A stretch of 64,000 nucleotides of DNA from Campylobacter sp. US33a. Lineage in GTDB: Bacteria; Campylobacterota; Campylobacteria; Campylobacterales; Campylobacteraceae. Made by a program: the position numbers and the translations under genes. The notes under the pieces were generated by a model. That model did not search any database. It had not been told where the DNA came from and saw only the letters and a program-made list of their open reading frames with translations. The first letter of the stretch is position 1. Every line of letters starts with the position of its first letter. Positions 27,181 to 36,051 of the stretch are shown here, in pieces. The stretch spans positions 1-64,000 of the forward strand of contig NZ_RYYL01000001.1 in assembly GCF_004378855.1 (NCBI RefSeq). Reading direction: 5' to 3'.

Positions 27181-27933
27181 ATGAATTTTGAAAATATTAT
27201 CACTCATATGAATGATCATCATGGGAGTAATTTGGTTGATTTATGTGTTAAATTTGGTGGGGCTAAAGAAGTTAAAAATGCCAAGCTTGTAAGCGTGGAT
27301 TTTGAAGGGCTTGACATTGTTTATAATGATAATGAAAAGCTTAGAGTTGAATTTGTAAAAAAAGCCGATGAAAACTCTTTAAAAGACGCTATTATCGAGC
27401 TTTGTAAAGATGCAAAACCCAGTGCAAATCTTGATAGTGTAAAGCAAGAAATGCTTGAGTTTATGCGAGAATTTAACTCTGTGTGTCTAGCTACACTTAG
27501 TCCAAGCGGAAGTGTTGTTTGCTCATATGCGCCACTTATACAATGCGAAGAGGGAAATTTTATTTATATTAGTGAGGTTTCAGAACATTTTGCTAATATC
27601 AAAGAGCATCCAAATAATATAGAAGTAATGTTTTTAGAAGATGAAAGTCAGGCTGCTTCTGTGATACTTAGAAAAAGAGTAAGATTTAAAGCTGTGGCCA
27701 AATTTATGCCAAGAGATGAAAGCTTTGATCGAATTTATGATATTTTTGAGAAAAGAGCAGATAAAGCAGTTAAGATGATACGCAATATGCTTGATTTTCA
27801 TTTGATTAAACTTGAATTTGAAGAAGGGCGCTTTGTTAAAGGATTTGGTCAGGCTTATAATGTAAAAAATGGTGAGCTTACTCACATTGGTGCAGGTGCA
27901 GGTAATCCGCATCAATTCCCGCATAAACATTGA
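27181..27933 (+). CDS. hugZ: HugZ-family haem oxygenase
   Basis: Degrades haem taken up by Chu to release iron. The start at 27181 is chosen because AAGGA lies 5 bases upstream; in-frame ATG and TTG codons at 27175 and 27163 are too close to or upstream of it. The 250-residue protein has the N-terminal HMNDHHGSN motif, a split-barrel FMN-binding-like fold from about residue 85 (FNSVCLATLSPSG), and the histidine-rich C-terminus GNPHQFPHKH. These N- and C-terminal histidines are the features of HugZ haem binding. Divergent from chuA. Confidence 0.93.
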   Translation: MNFENIITHMNDHHGSNLVDLCVKFGGAKEVKNAKLVSVDFEGLDIVYNDNEKLRVEFVKKADENSLKDAIIELCKDAKPSANLDSVKQEMLEFMREFNSVCLATLSPSGSVVCSYAPLIQCEEGNFIYISEVSEHFANIKEHPNNIEVMFLEDESQAASVILRKRVRFKAVAKFMPRDESFDRIYDIFEKRADKAVKMIRNMLDFHLIKLEFEEGRFVKGFGQAYNVKNGELTHIGAGAGNPHQFPHKH

Positions 27934-27961
27934 TTTTTCTAGTGGAATTATCCACTAGCTT

Positions 27962-29092
27962 TTATTTTTTAATAAGATTTTTTGCCTTTTTCCACAAGGC
28001 TATGCCTATATTTTTTGCTTTTTTAGAATTAAAATCTTTGTATTTATAGCTACTGAATTTTTCAAGTTCTGAAATTTCTTGTTTGAAGGAATTGATTTTA
28101 CTTTGTGCGAGTTTGTTAAAATCATTGATTTTTGGGTTTTTCTTTAAATCATTTAGGCTTAAAAAGATTTGTTCTCTGCTTTCTGTGGCAAGGCGTTTGA
28201 GCTTAGAGAATAAAGTATTAAATTCATTATTCAGCAGATCTTGTAAAATACTTTTAATCGGATCAGGGTTTTTGTGAATTTCATATCTTAAAAGTTCAAT
28301 AAATTCATCTTCAAGATGGACAAGTTGTTTAGCTTTTGCACTTAAATCTTCTTCCAAAACACAATATTTAAAACTCGTTTTAAATTTTTCTATACCTTGC
28401 TCTATACCTTGCTCTATACCTTTTACAACTCCTATACATAGATCTTTAGCGTAATTTTTAGATTCATTGGCTAGTTCAAAAGTTTCGTGCAAAATAGTTT
28501 TAGAAATACTTAAAATGCGTTCTTTTTCAAAATTACTCTCACAAATTGCGTTATACATAAGATTTTTAGTGATAGTGGTTGCAGTAAATTCGATATCTTC
28601 GTTTTTTTCTAAAGTGGTGATTAAAGCACTTTGGATGATTTCTTTTAAAATATCGAGCGTTTCTACTTCAAATAAAATCGCCTCATTGATGTAATCTTGA
28701 AGTTCTTCTTTAAAATCAGAATTTTGTATGCTTTTTTCAAGTTCGAAAAAATTTTGGCTAATTTCGTTTTTGATATGTTCTTTTTGGCGTTCGATTTTGC
28801 TTTGAATGAGGGAAAGTTCGTCGATGTATTGATAAAGCTTATTTTCTTCGTGTGCAATTTGTGCTTTAATGAGAGCTTTAATCACGCTAGTAGCGTTATT
28901 TTGGTTAAGCATATTAAGTTTTTTTAGAGTTTTTAGAAATTCTTCTAATAAAACATCAAGAGTAAATCGAACTCTTTCTTCTTTGGTTTTTTTATAAACT
29001 AGACTAAAAACGCAATCTTCTATGAGCAAAGAAATATTTTCATTTTTGGCATTTGATAGGGTTTGTTCAAAAATATTTATTAAATTAAGCAT
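27962..29092 (-). CDS. Coiled-coil protein of unknown function (Cj0254-like)
   Basis: The 376-residue protein is almost entirely charged alpha-helix with heptad-like spacing (residues ~75-145 and 230-360). There is no signal peptide or membrane segment, and its last ~30 residues are strongly basic. Residues around 225-235 hold a short internal repeat GIEQGIEQGIEK encoded by a 12-base tandem repeat. It follows the DUF493 gene by 11 bases on the same strand. I do not know its function; a structural or DNA/membrane-organising role is a guess I do not assert. Confidence 0.75.
   Translation of the reverse strand: MLNLINIFEQTLSNAKNENISLLIEDCVFSLVYKKTKEERVRFTLDVLLEEFLKTLKKLNMLNQNNATSVIKALIKAQIAHEENKLYQYIDELSLIQSKIERQKEHIKNEISQNFFELEKSIQNSDFKEELQDYINEAILFEVETLDILKEIIQSALITTLEKNEDIEFTATTITKNLMYNAICESNFEKERILSISKTILHETFELANESKNYAKDLCIGVVKGIEQGIEQGIEKFKTSFKYCVLEEDLSAKAKQLVHLEDEFIELLRYEIHKNPDPIKSILQDLLNNEFNTLFSKLKRLATESREQIFLSLNDLKKNPKINDFNKLAQSKINSFKQEISELEKFSSYKYKDFNSKKAKNIGIALWKKAKNLIKK
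28391..28422. repeat. 12-bp tandem repeat inside the coiled-coil gene
   Basis: Unit TATACCTTGCTC repeated twice plus an 8-base partial copy. The unit length is a multiple of three, so copy-number change would add or remove the four residues GIEQ without a frameshift. Confidence 0.8.
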
Positions 29093-29103
29093 TGTTTATC
29101 CTT

Positions 29104-29367
29104 TTATAATACAAATTTGGCTTTATTTTTAAGTTTTTCAAAAATATCTAGTCTATCTTTTTTGCTATCCACATATACGCTAAGTAAGTAGCTGTGGTAT
29201 TTTCCGCTTGTGCTAGCGTTGGAGTGTTGGTATTTAAATTCTCTTTGTCCTAAAAGTTCTTCAAAAATTTCTCCTGCATTAACACCTATTTCAAAAATAA
29301 CTTTATAATCCCAAAAAGTAGGATAATTAACTATAGGTTCTTTTTTAAGATCGCACAAATTTACCAC
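29104..29367 (-). CDS. DUF493 (YbeD-like) family protein
   Basis: Small cytoplasmic protein of 87 residues. I start at the GTG at 29367 because it follows a strong AAGGAGG site by 5 bases; the frame continues to a TTG at 29391 but that lacks a site. The motif [15 protein letters not shown] and the ACT-like beta-alpha-beta order are typical of this family. In other bacteria YbeD sits next to lipB. Here it lies between moaC and the coiled-coil gene, overlapping moaC by 23 bases. Function unknown. Confidence 0.8.
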   Translation of the reverse strand: MVNLCDLKKEPIVNYPTFWDYKVIFEIGVNAGEIFEELLGQREFKYQHSNASTSGKYHSYLLSVYVDSKKDRLDIFEKLKNKAKFVL

Positions 29368-29818
29368 TTTTTCCTCCTTCTTTATTTTCAAGTATGATTT
29401 GGTGTATAGTCATTTCTTTATCAATGGCTTTTACCATATCATAAATGGTTAAAAGTCCTATGCTAACGCCTGTTAATGCTTCCATTTCCACTCCGGTTTT
29501 GCCTTCGCATTTAACGCAAACAATGAGCTTGAAAGTGCAAGCGTCGCTAAATTCTTCAATATCAGTTTCAACCTTAGAAATCATCAAAGGATGGCACATA
29601 GGTATGAGTTCACTTGTTTTTTTAGCGCCCATAATCGCTGCTATAATAGCTGTTTGAAGTACTGGACCTTTTTTAGCTGAATTTTCTTTAATTGCCTTAA
29701 AAGCTTCTTTGCTCATTGTAATCATTCCGCTTGCTTTAGCTATTCTTTGAGTAATATTTTTTTGACTCACATCAACCATTTTAGGGCGATTTTTTTCATC
29801 TAAATGAGTTAAATTCAT
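29345..29818 (-). CDS. moaC: Cyclic pyranopterin monophosphate synthase
   Basis: Second half of the first step of molybdenum cofactor synthesis, acting with MoaA. The 157 residues contain the family signatures: ARASGMITM-like segment ([10 protein letters not shown]), [18 protein letters not shown] near residue 68, and [20 protein letters not shown] near residue 110. The catalytic lysine is in MVKAIDKEM. Placement away from other moa genes is as in C. jejuni, where the neighbours are the same. It feeds the formate dehydrogenase maturation implied by fdhD and modE. Confidence 0.96.
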   Translation of the reverse strand: MNLTHLDEKNRPKMVDVSQKNITQRIAKASGMITMSKEAFKAIKENSAKKGPVLQTAIIAAIMGAKKTSELIPMCHPLMISKVETDIEEFSDACTFKLIVCVKCEGKTGVEMEALTGVSIGLLTIYDMVKAIDKEMTIHQIILENKEGGKSGKFVRS

Positions 29819-29910
29819 AATTTGCCTTTAAAAAATTCTAAAAATTATATCAAATACAATAAAATTTAAGCTAAAATAAACTTTTAAATTAATTATAAAA
29901 AGGATAAATA

Positions 29911-30060
29911 ATGGCTTATAATGACGATGATTTAGAATTTGATGATTATGAAGATGATGTGTTTGATGATGATTATTCTAAAACAAATTACAATTATGAT
30001 GAGGATGATTATTCTTACGATGATGATGATTCCAACGAAGATACCTATGAAATGCCTTAA
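29911..30060 (+). CDS. Tiny, extremely acidic protein (Cj0251-like)
   Basis: A 49-residue open frame with an AAAAGGA site 5 bases before its ATG. About half of the residues are Asp or Glu, most others Tyr, Asn and Ser (DDYEDDVFDDDY and similar). There is no hydrophobic segment, so it is probably disordered. Its stop overlaps the start of the MHS transporter by one base (TAATG), which supports real translation. From memory a similar gene lies at the same position in C. jejuni. Function unknown; charge mimicry or metal binding are possible. Confidence 0.75.
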   Translation: MAYNDDDLEFDDYEDDVFDDDYSKTNYNYDEDDYSYDDDDSNEDTYEMP

Positions 30061-31400
30061 TGAAAAATTCTTATAAAAAACGCAAAATTTTAAATGTTAA
30101 AGATATTAAAACCTTAGCTTTGTCCTCACTGGGCGGGACTTTGGAATTTTATGATTTTATCATTTTTGTATTTTTTGCAAATATCATTTCTATACATTTC
30201 TTTCCTAGCGCCTTAAGCCCGCTTTGGAGGGATATTAACACTTATGGTATATTTGCTGCAGGTTATCTTGCAAGGCCTTTAGGTGGTGTGGTTATGGCGC
30301 ATTTTGGGGATAAATTTGGGCGTAAAAATATGTTTATGCTAAGCATTTTACTTATGGTGATTCCTACTTTTTTATTAGCTTTTATGCCAACTTTTGAAAG
30401 CATAGGTTATCTTGCGCCGATTTTTTTAATTTTTGTGCGAATTTGTCAAGGTGTAGCTGTGGGTGGTGAGTTACCTGGGGCTTGGATTTTTGTACACGAA
30501 CATGCCCCGCAAAATCAAAAAAATCTTTATTTGGGTTGTTTAACCGCTTCGGTAACAGCAGGAATTTTACTTGGAGCTTTGGTTTATCTTGGAATTTATG
30601 CGATTTTTGATACAAAAGAAGTGCAAGAATGGGCTTGGCGTATAGCTTTTGCTTTGGGCGGTGTTTTTGGGATTATTTCTGTTTATTTAAGAAAATTTTT
30701 AGAAGAAACCCCAGTTTTCAAACAAATGAAAAATGATAGTGTTTTAGTAAAATTTCCCCTTAAGGAAGTGTTTAAAAGCTCAAAAATTGGCATTGTGATT
30801 TCTATGCTAATGACTTGGATTTTAACGGTTTGTATTTTAATTTTTATTTTAATGATGCCTGATTTTTTAATTAAAGACAATTTAGGTCATCAAATACTTC
30901 ATTTTGATGTTTTTGAAAAGACTTACTTGCAAATTTTTGGTTTGCTTTGTTTGGCTTGTGCTTTGATTTTAAGCGGTTATTTGGCAGATAAAATTAAACC
31001 TTATAAAGTTAGCATTGCTTTTATTTTTATTTTTGCTTTATTTAGCTTTTTATTTTTTGAAGAAATTTATAGTTTGCCTAAAGTTAGAGATGAAGTGTTG
31101 ATTATTATTCTTTATGGTTTGACTTGCTTTAGTGCAGGAGTTGCAAATTTTTGCCCTATTTTTATGAGTGATGTTTTTAAACCTCATATTAGATACAGCG
31201 GGATTTCTTTTGCATATAATATTGCTTATGCTATATCAGGAGGTTTTACTCCACAACTTTTTGTATATTTGCATTCCAAAGCAAGTTCTGGTCAAAGTTA
31301 TTTTGGAATTTATGGACCAAGTTTATATGTATTTTTAGTTTGTTTAGTTGCGTTAATTGCAAGTATTTTAATGATTAGATTTTATAAATTTAAAATTTAA
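30060..31400 (+). CDS. MFS transporter, metabolite:H+ symporter (MHS) subfamily
   Basis: The 446-residue membrane protein has 12 predicted helices. The opening SSLGGTLEFYDFIIF segment and the ARPLGGVVMAHFGDKFGRKNMFM loop (the MFS signature between helices 2 and 3) place it with ProP, ShiA and KgtP-like symporters. VRICQGVAVGGELPGAWIFVHEHAP is also typical of this subfamily. Substrate cannot be told; dicarboxylates, osmolytes or shikimate are transported by relatives. Translation is coupled to the tiny acidic protein upstream. Confidence 0.9.
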   Translation: MKNSYKKRKILNVKDIKTLALSSLGGTLEFYDFIIFVFFANIISIHFFPSALSPLWRDINTYGIFAAGYLARPLGGVVMAHFGDKFGRKNMFMLSILLMVIPTFLLAFMPTFESIGYLAPIFLIFVRICQGVAVGGELPGAWIFVHEHAPQNQKNLYLGCLTASVTAGILLGALVYLGIYAIFDTKEVQEWAWRIAFALGGVFGIISVYLRKFLEETPVFKQMKNDSVLVKFPLKEVFKSSKIGIVISMLMTWILTVCILIFILMMPDFLIKDNLGHQILHFDVFEKTYLQIFGLLCLACALILSGYLADKIKPYKVSIAFIFIFALFSFLFFEEIYSLPKVRDEVLIIILYGLTCFSAGVANFCPIFMSDVFKPHIRYSGISFAYNIAYAISGGFTPQLFVYLHSKASSGQSYFGIYGPSLYVFLVCLVALIASILMIRFYKFKI

Positions 31401-31401
31401 T

Positions 31402-33951
31402 TTATTTTATCAAAGCATAAATTGTTGTAAAATCTTTTGAAATTTCAAGTTCGTAATTTATGCTTTCTAATTTATTTCCTTTTAGACTTTGAAAATTTTT
31501 ATAATCAAAATTATCTTTATTGTTTTTGAATTGTTTGAAAAAATCTTTAAATTTTAATTCAGAATCTATAAAATTACCATTTTCATCCACAAAGCCGTGA
31601 TTGGAGTGTATAAGGGCAATTTTTTCTCCTTTTTTAACCTTAAAACCATCTTTTGCAAAAAGTTGTAAAATTCCTTGTCTTGAAAGATTGATGGCTAAAT
31701 CTCTTGCGTCTAATAATGCAGAGTCAAACATTGTCATATCTGATATAATGAAAGTAAAGTGCTCGAAATTATTTACCATTTTTGCTTTAGCATTAGTGTC
31801 CAAGATAAGACGATTGTTTTTGGAAAATTCTTGCAAAGAAGGGGCAATATTAAGCTTAACTTTTAACGCATCTTCACTATACATTAAAGCTCCTGAAATA
31901 GCATCAACAAGCGTGTTTTCAAAGGTGTTAAATTCTCCACCAAGATATAAGGTATTATCATAAGATTTTGCATTATTTTGTAAATTTAGTGCCGAAGGGG
32001 CAATAAAAATAGCGTTATCGTTTTTATACTCATCAATATTTAAATTTTTAATACTTAAAGTATTATGATGTGAATTTTTAGAGAGTCCTGCAATAATATT
32101 GATATTTCCCTCTCTTTTATCTGATGCTGTTCCCATTGCAATAGTATCAATAAAGATATTATTATAAGCACTTTCTTCATTGGCAATAATATAATGTTCG
32201 TTAAATGGAGTGGCTGAAGAATAGTTGTTTAAGATAATAGTATTTGAATTTGCGTTTTTAAGTGCTTTGATGATGGTTTTTGAACCAAAAGAAATGTTAC
32301 TAGCTTCGCTTAAGCTTTGAACATTATTGTATGATATGAGGTTATTATTACAATTTTGTGCTTCGTTGATTATGCTTAAATTTCTTGCTGAAATTAGGGT
32401 ATCTAAATAAATTTTGTTATGATTCGCTTCTTGTGCAAAATACTGTTTGTCTTTAAATTCTGCCTTTTGCACACCATAGATGAAAAGTGGCAAAGAAGAA
32501 AGGGAATTTTTGATATGAATTTCATTAAAGTTAGCTTTTCCTTCTAAGGTTTTTGCAGCAACAATGTTGATTTTATCTTTATAATTTTGAGCTATATCAA
32601 GTTGAGTTAAATCATTTTCTAAGTTTATGATATTTGAATTTGCGCCTTTTGTTCCATAGCCACCATAAAAACCAAAAATATTTTCTCCTGTGAAATTTTC
32701 ATGTGCAAAAAAAGCTTGATCGAGTTTTATGTGAATTTCGTTAGAATTTGCCTCTCCCTTGTTTGCCTCTCCTGCATAAAAATTATAAGAACCTTGTATA
32801 AAAGTAGAATCATCATAAGAATGAAGAGTCTGTAAATCTTTTATATAAATTTTATTTTGTAGCGCGTTACCTTGCTCGGTTTTTCCGCCCCAAAATTCTG
32901 CAAAGAAAACAGAACTGTAAGTTAATGAAGCTTTTGAGAAATTAAGTCCCAAATTTAAATTATTGATTTCTAGGGTGTTATTGGTCGCATCGTAATTTGC
33001 ATTATTATTAACATCAACATAAGCTGCAATGATATGTGCAGCTGAATTTGCCGAATACGCTTTATAAGTACCATGTGTGACTAAATTAGTTCCATTGAAA
33101 ATTAACTTATTATTTTTTGCTAAGCCATTGATTGTAAATCCGCCTATAAGATGTGTGATTTTTTCATCTTCAATGATATTTTCATAACGATCTTTTTTGA
33201 AAATAGATGCATGAATATCTATCATTGAACCACTTTCAAGCAAAAGAGTGTTAGAAATTACATCAGCATTTATGCCCATCGCCCCTAAAATATAAGGTGC
33301 ACCGTTTAAAGAGACGGTATAATCATCATTTGCTCCTATATTAATATAAGCATTTTTAATGATGGTTTGGTTATTTTGCGCATATTCTCCGCCATTGACT
33401 AAGGCTGCCGTAATGATAAAATTATGTGCTATTTCTGAATTTTTTGCTTTAGGATCAGGTAATTTTATATTTTGAGGTTTAAAATAAATTTCTGAACTCA
33501 ATTCCCCCTCTTCTAAAATCAGCTTGTTGTTATTTGCATTAGCGTTTTGCACATAAGCAGTGGTTATAAAAGGGATAAAAATTGCATCTTTAAATTCTTT
33601 TTCGAGAACGCTAAATCCATGCTGGCTTGTAACTTTAAAATTTTCAGTAAAATCAGGAGTTAAAATCTCTATGGTTGCATTTTGCTCATTCATATTGGGT
33701 GTAGTATTTTGTGAATTGTTGAGAAATAAAGTGATGTCATTAATATCTGTATTTGATTTAATCGCATAGTAATTTGTGCCATTTAATTTTTTGAATTGTT
33801 TGAGTGTGTTATCATAAATTTCTTGATTTGTAAATGAGTGTTTTGGAATAAAAAATTCTTGTTCGTTTTTTTCTATAGCTTGTGTTGCATAAGTTATGGA
33901 GCTTATTAAACTTATTGTAAATAAAATTTTAGTGTTTTTATATATTTTCAT
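31402..33951 (-). CDS. Large secreted, repeat-rich protein resembling an autotransporter passenger without a barrel
   Basis: An 849-residue protein with a signal peptide (MKIYKNTKILFTISLISSITYA) and a long body rich in Asn, Ile, Leu and Ala. The body has irregular beta-strand-like repeats of the form ANxNxIxIxN (ANSNEIHI, ANFNEIHI, ANSNTIIL, ANHNKIYL), like the passenger helices of Campylobacter/Helicobacter autotransporters. The C-terminal end (LEISKDFTTIYALIK) is not a 12-strand barrel with terminal aromatic residue, so surface anchoring is unclear. Its stop is one base from the stop of the converging transporter. Likely surface or periplasmic; function unknown. Confidence 0.75.
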   Translation of the reverse strand: MKIYKNTKILFTISLISSITYATQAIEKNEQEFFIPKHSFTNQEIYDNTLKQFKKLNGTNYYAIKSNTDINDITLFLNNSQNTTPNMNEQNATIEILTPDFTENFKVTSQHGFSVLEKEFKDAIFIPFITTAYVQNANANNNKLILEEGELSSEIYFKPQNIKLPDPKAKNSEIAHNFIITAALVNGGEYAQNNQTIIKNAYINIGANDDYTVSLNGAPYILGAMGINADVISNTLLLESGSMIDIHASIFKKDRYENIIEDEKITHLIGGFTINGLAKNNKLIFNGTNLVTHGTYKAYSANSAAHIIAAYVDVNNNANYDATNNTLEINNLNLGLNFSKASLTYSSVFFAEFWGGKTEQGNALQNKIYIKDLQTLHSYDDSTFIQGSYNFYAGEANKGEANSNEIHIKLDQAFFAHENFTGENIFGFYGGYGTKGANSNIINLENDLTQLDIAQNYKDKINIVAAKTLEGKANFNEIHIKNSLSSLPLFIYGVQKAEFKDKQYFAQEANHNKIYLDTLISARNLSIINEAQNCNNNLISYNNVQSLSEASNISFGSKTIIKALKNANSNTIILNNYSSATPFNEHYIIANEESAYNNIFIDTIAMGTASDKREGNINIIAGLSKNSHHNTLSIKNLNIDEYKNDNAIFIAPSALNLQNNAKSYDNTLYLGGEFNTFENTLVDAISGALMYSEDALKVKLNIAPSLQEFSKNNRLILDTNAKAKMVNNFEHFTFIISDMTMFDSALLDARDLAINLSRQGILQLFAKDGFKVKKGEKIALIHSNHGFVDENGNFIDSELKFKDFFKQFKNNKDNFDYKNFQSLKGNKLESINYELEISKDFTTIYALIK

Positions 33952-33971
33952 AGAATTTTTTCCTTATGACC

Positions 33972-33991
33972 AATTAATGCTAATTAATGCT
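33972..33991. repeat. Perfect 10-bp direct repeat upstream of the secreted-protein gene
   Basis: AATTAATGCT occurs twice in tandem with no spacer, 21-40 bases before the start of the leftward secreted-protein gene. One helical turn spacing would suit cooperative binding by a regulator, or the tandem could change by slippage. Confidence 0.8.
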
Positions 33992-34195
33992 ATTCTTATC
34001 AAAAAATTCTATATATAAATACTTTAAATATATATTAAATTATTTAAAATATTTATATAATATTTTTTATATATAATTTTTTTAAAAGCATTTTGCAAAT
34101 ATAAAGATTTTTTTTAAATGTTTGATTGTGTTAATTTTTCTGAAAAATATGATTTTTCAGCTATAATAAAAATTAAAATTTTGAAGGAGAACTTA

Positions 34196-35077
34196 ATGGA
34201 ACAAATTCGCCATGATATGAATGAAAAATTACTCAAAAGCGTCGAAACCTTACCACCACTTCCAGAAACTATCCATAAATTAAAAAAATATATAGATGAA
34301 GAAAGAACAAATATCCAAACAGATAAAGTCGCTCAAATCATACAAGCTGATCCTTTGGTTACAGCAAAGCTTTTACAGCTTGCAAATTCTCCCTTTTATG
34401 GTTTTTCAAGGGAAGTTAAAACCATCAATCAAGTTGTGACTTTGTTTGGGATTAATAATATTAAAAATATCATTTTGGCAGACTCTATAAGAAGTAATTT
34501 TACCATCGATGTTTCTCCTTATGGACTTGATACTCAAAAATTTATCCAGACTTGCAATGAAGAAGCCGGTTTTATTTCAGAATGGCTTTTAGAAGAAGAT
34601 AAGCAGCTTTCTTATTTGCTTGTGCCTTGTGCTATGCTTTTAAGACTTGGAATGATTATTTTTTCTAATTTTCTCATTCAAAATCATAAGGATAAGGAAT
34701 TTTTAGAAACTTTAAAACAAAATAATTTTCGCGATATTACAATGATAGAAAATCAATTTTTGGGCGTTGATCATTTGTCTTTTTTGGGATTTTTATTTTA
34801 TCGTTGGGATTTTGATGAAATTTTAATTGAGAGCATTTGTTTTGCTAATACCCCACATTCTGCTTCAGATGAAATTAAAAAAAATGCTTATGCATTAGCT
34901 GCAGTAAATTGTATTTTTGCACCTTATAACGGAGGTTCGGTTTTTAATTCTAAAAAAGCAATTTCTTTACTTAAAGAAGCCAATGGGCAAGGAATGAATT
35001 TTAATATTGATCATTTCATTGCTAAACTTCCGCAATTTGCAAAAGTAAATCTTAATAGCACTGATGATGAAATTTAG
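34196..35077 (+). CDS. HDOD-domain protein (Cj0248-like)
   Basis: The ATG at 34196 is preferred: AAGGAG lies 6 bases upstream and the N-terminus MEQIRHDMNEKLLKSVETLPPLPETI then fits the family. The HDOD domain (residues ~20-215) has the LPPLPETIHKL start, QADPLVTAKLLQLANSPFYG, and the VVTLFGINNIKNIILADSI segment. HDOD proteins act in signalling and gene control without clear catalysis. Orthologs in C. jejuni were implicated in motility and colonisation (recalled). The next gene follows 5 bases later. Confidence 0.88.
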   Translation: MEQIRHDMNEKLLKSVETLPPLPETIHKLKKYIDEERTNIQTDKVAQIIQADPLVTAKLLQLANSPFYGFSREVKTINQVVTLFGINNIKNIILADSIRSNFTIDVSPYGLDTQKFIQTCNEEAGFISEWLLEEDKQLSYLLVPCAMLLRLGMIIFSNFLIQNHKDKEFLETLKQNNFRDITMIENQFLGVDHLSFLGFLFYRWDFDEILIESICFANTPHSASDEIKKNAYALAAVNCIFAPYNGGSVFNSKKAISLLKEANGQGMNFNIDHFIAKLPQFAKVNLNSTDDEI

Positions 35078-35082
35078 TTTTG

Positions 35083-35559
35083 ATGTTATCAACCATACTT
35101 CCACCAAATGAATTTTTGGATGATTATGTTTTAAATATTCAATTTTACAAGCTTGCAGGAATTTCTAAAAATGCTTATAAATTTTGGAAAAATGCACAAG
35201 TGGCGAAATATCAAGGAACTAGAACGATTTTTTTGCATAAAAATTATATTTTGAGTAAATATCAAGATATTGTAAAACAATGTGCAAATTTAAATGGTTA
35301 TGTTTTGGCAAGTGCTTTTTGCTCATTTACTACACTTGCGCCTTCTCATTTGGTTGAGAGTAATAATTCACAAATTTATCAGCTTTTAGACATTCAAGAA
35401 ATATGTGGGATAAAATTTGTTAATCTTAAGGCATTTTATGATTTTTTAGGGCTTGAATACGATAAATATATTTATATAGAAAAATGCCATTTTTTTAGTC
35501 CAACTCCATTTGAAAAACGCATTAAAATCACTGACAGTATGTGTGTGGGGTATTATTAA
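35083..35559 (+). CDS. Unknown protein downstream of HDOD gene (Cj0249-like)
   Basis: A 158-residue soluble protein starting at the ATG at 35083 (a TTG three bases earlier is less likely). It contains aromatic-rich segments (QFYKLAGISKNAYKFWKNAQ, KFVNLKAFYDFLGLEYDKYIY) that resemble a small helix-turn-helix-like start but not clearly. No signal or membrane segment. Ends 15 bases before a strong terminator. Probably co-transcribed with the HDOD gene; function unknown. Confidence 0.8.
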   Translation: MLSTILPPNEFLDDYVLNIQFYKLAGISKNAYKFWKNAQVAKYQGTRTIFLHKNYILSKYQDIVKQCANLNGYVLASAFCSFTTLAPSHLVESNNSQIYQLLDIQEICGIKFVNLKAFYDFLGLEYDKYIYIEKCHFFSPTPFEKRIKITDSMCVGYY

Positions 35560-35574
35560 AGTATCTAAAAGAAG

Positions 35575-35595
35575 AAAGCGAGAAAATCTCGCTTT
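35575..35595. terminator. Bidirectional terminator between Cj0249-like gene and rplT
   Basis: Nine-base stem AAAGCGAGA / TCTCGCTTT with a three-base loop, followed by T residues on the plus side. It sits 16 bases after one stop and 7 bases from the rplT stop, so it serves both converging transcripts. Confidence 0.85.
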
Positions 35596-35601
35596 TATAG
35601 T

Positions 35602-35958
35602 TTAAGCTAAAGCTTTTTTTGCAGCTTCTGCGATTTTTGCAAAAGCAATAGCATCATTCATAGCTAAATCTGCTAAAATTTTTCTATCAAGTTCAATACC
35701 TGCTTTTTTAAGCCCATTAATGAATTTAGAATAACTTAAATCATTTAGCCTGCAAGCAGCATTGATACGCACGATCCAAAGACGGCGAAAATCTCTTTTT
35801 TTGCGGCGTCTATCACGATACGCATAAACGAGACTTCTTTCTAATTGTTCTTTTGCTTTTCTAAAATGTTTGCGGCGTCCACTATAAAAACCACGTGCTA
35901 ACTTTAGAACTTTTTTATGTCTGCGGCGTCTTACAACACCTGTTTTTACTCTTGCCAT
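35602..35958 (-). CDS. rplT: Ribosomal protein L20
   Basis: Large-subunit protein binding 23S rRNA early in assembly. The 118 residues match the family: [35 protein letters not shown] at the start and [23 protein letters not shown] in the middle. Downstream of rpmI by 93 bases on the same strand. In this window no infC precedes the pair, as in C. jejuni where infC is elsewhere. Confidence 0.98.
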   Translation of the reverse strand: MARVKTGVVRRRRHKKVLKLARGFYSGRRKHFRKAKEQLERSLVYAYRDRRRKKRDFRRLWIVRINAACRLNDLSYSKFINGLKKAGIELDRKILADLAMNDAIAFAKIAEAAKKALA

Positions 35959-36051
35959 TTTTATTTCCTTTCATAAAGTGGCGTCCAAATTTGGAGCTTG
36001 CCCTTAAAAACTTTAAAATTTAAGGGGAGTTTGAATGACTTTGTCAAAAAC

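Noticed and set aside
28391-28422. CRISPR-like repeats
   Set aside because: Units are 12 bases, contiguous and coding; no spacers and no cas genes.
33972-33991. CRISPR or transposon target duplication
   Set aside because: Only two abutting copies, no inserted element between them and no inverted repeats nearby.
34000-34110. Replication origin or DnaA-box cluster in the AT-rich stretch
   Set aside because: No TTATCCACA-type boxes and no dnaA, gyrB or parAB genes nearby; the AT-richness fits a promoter region.
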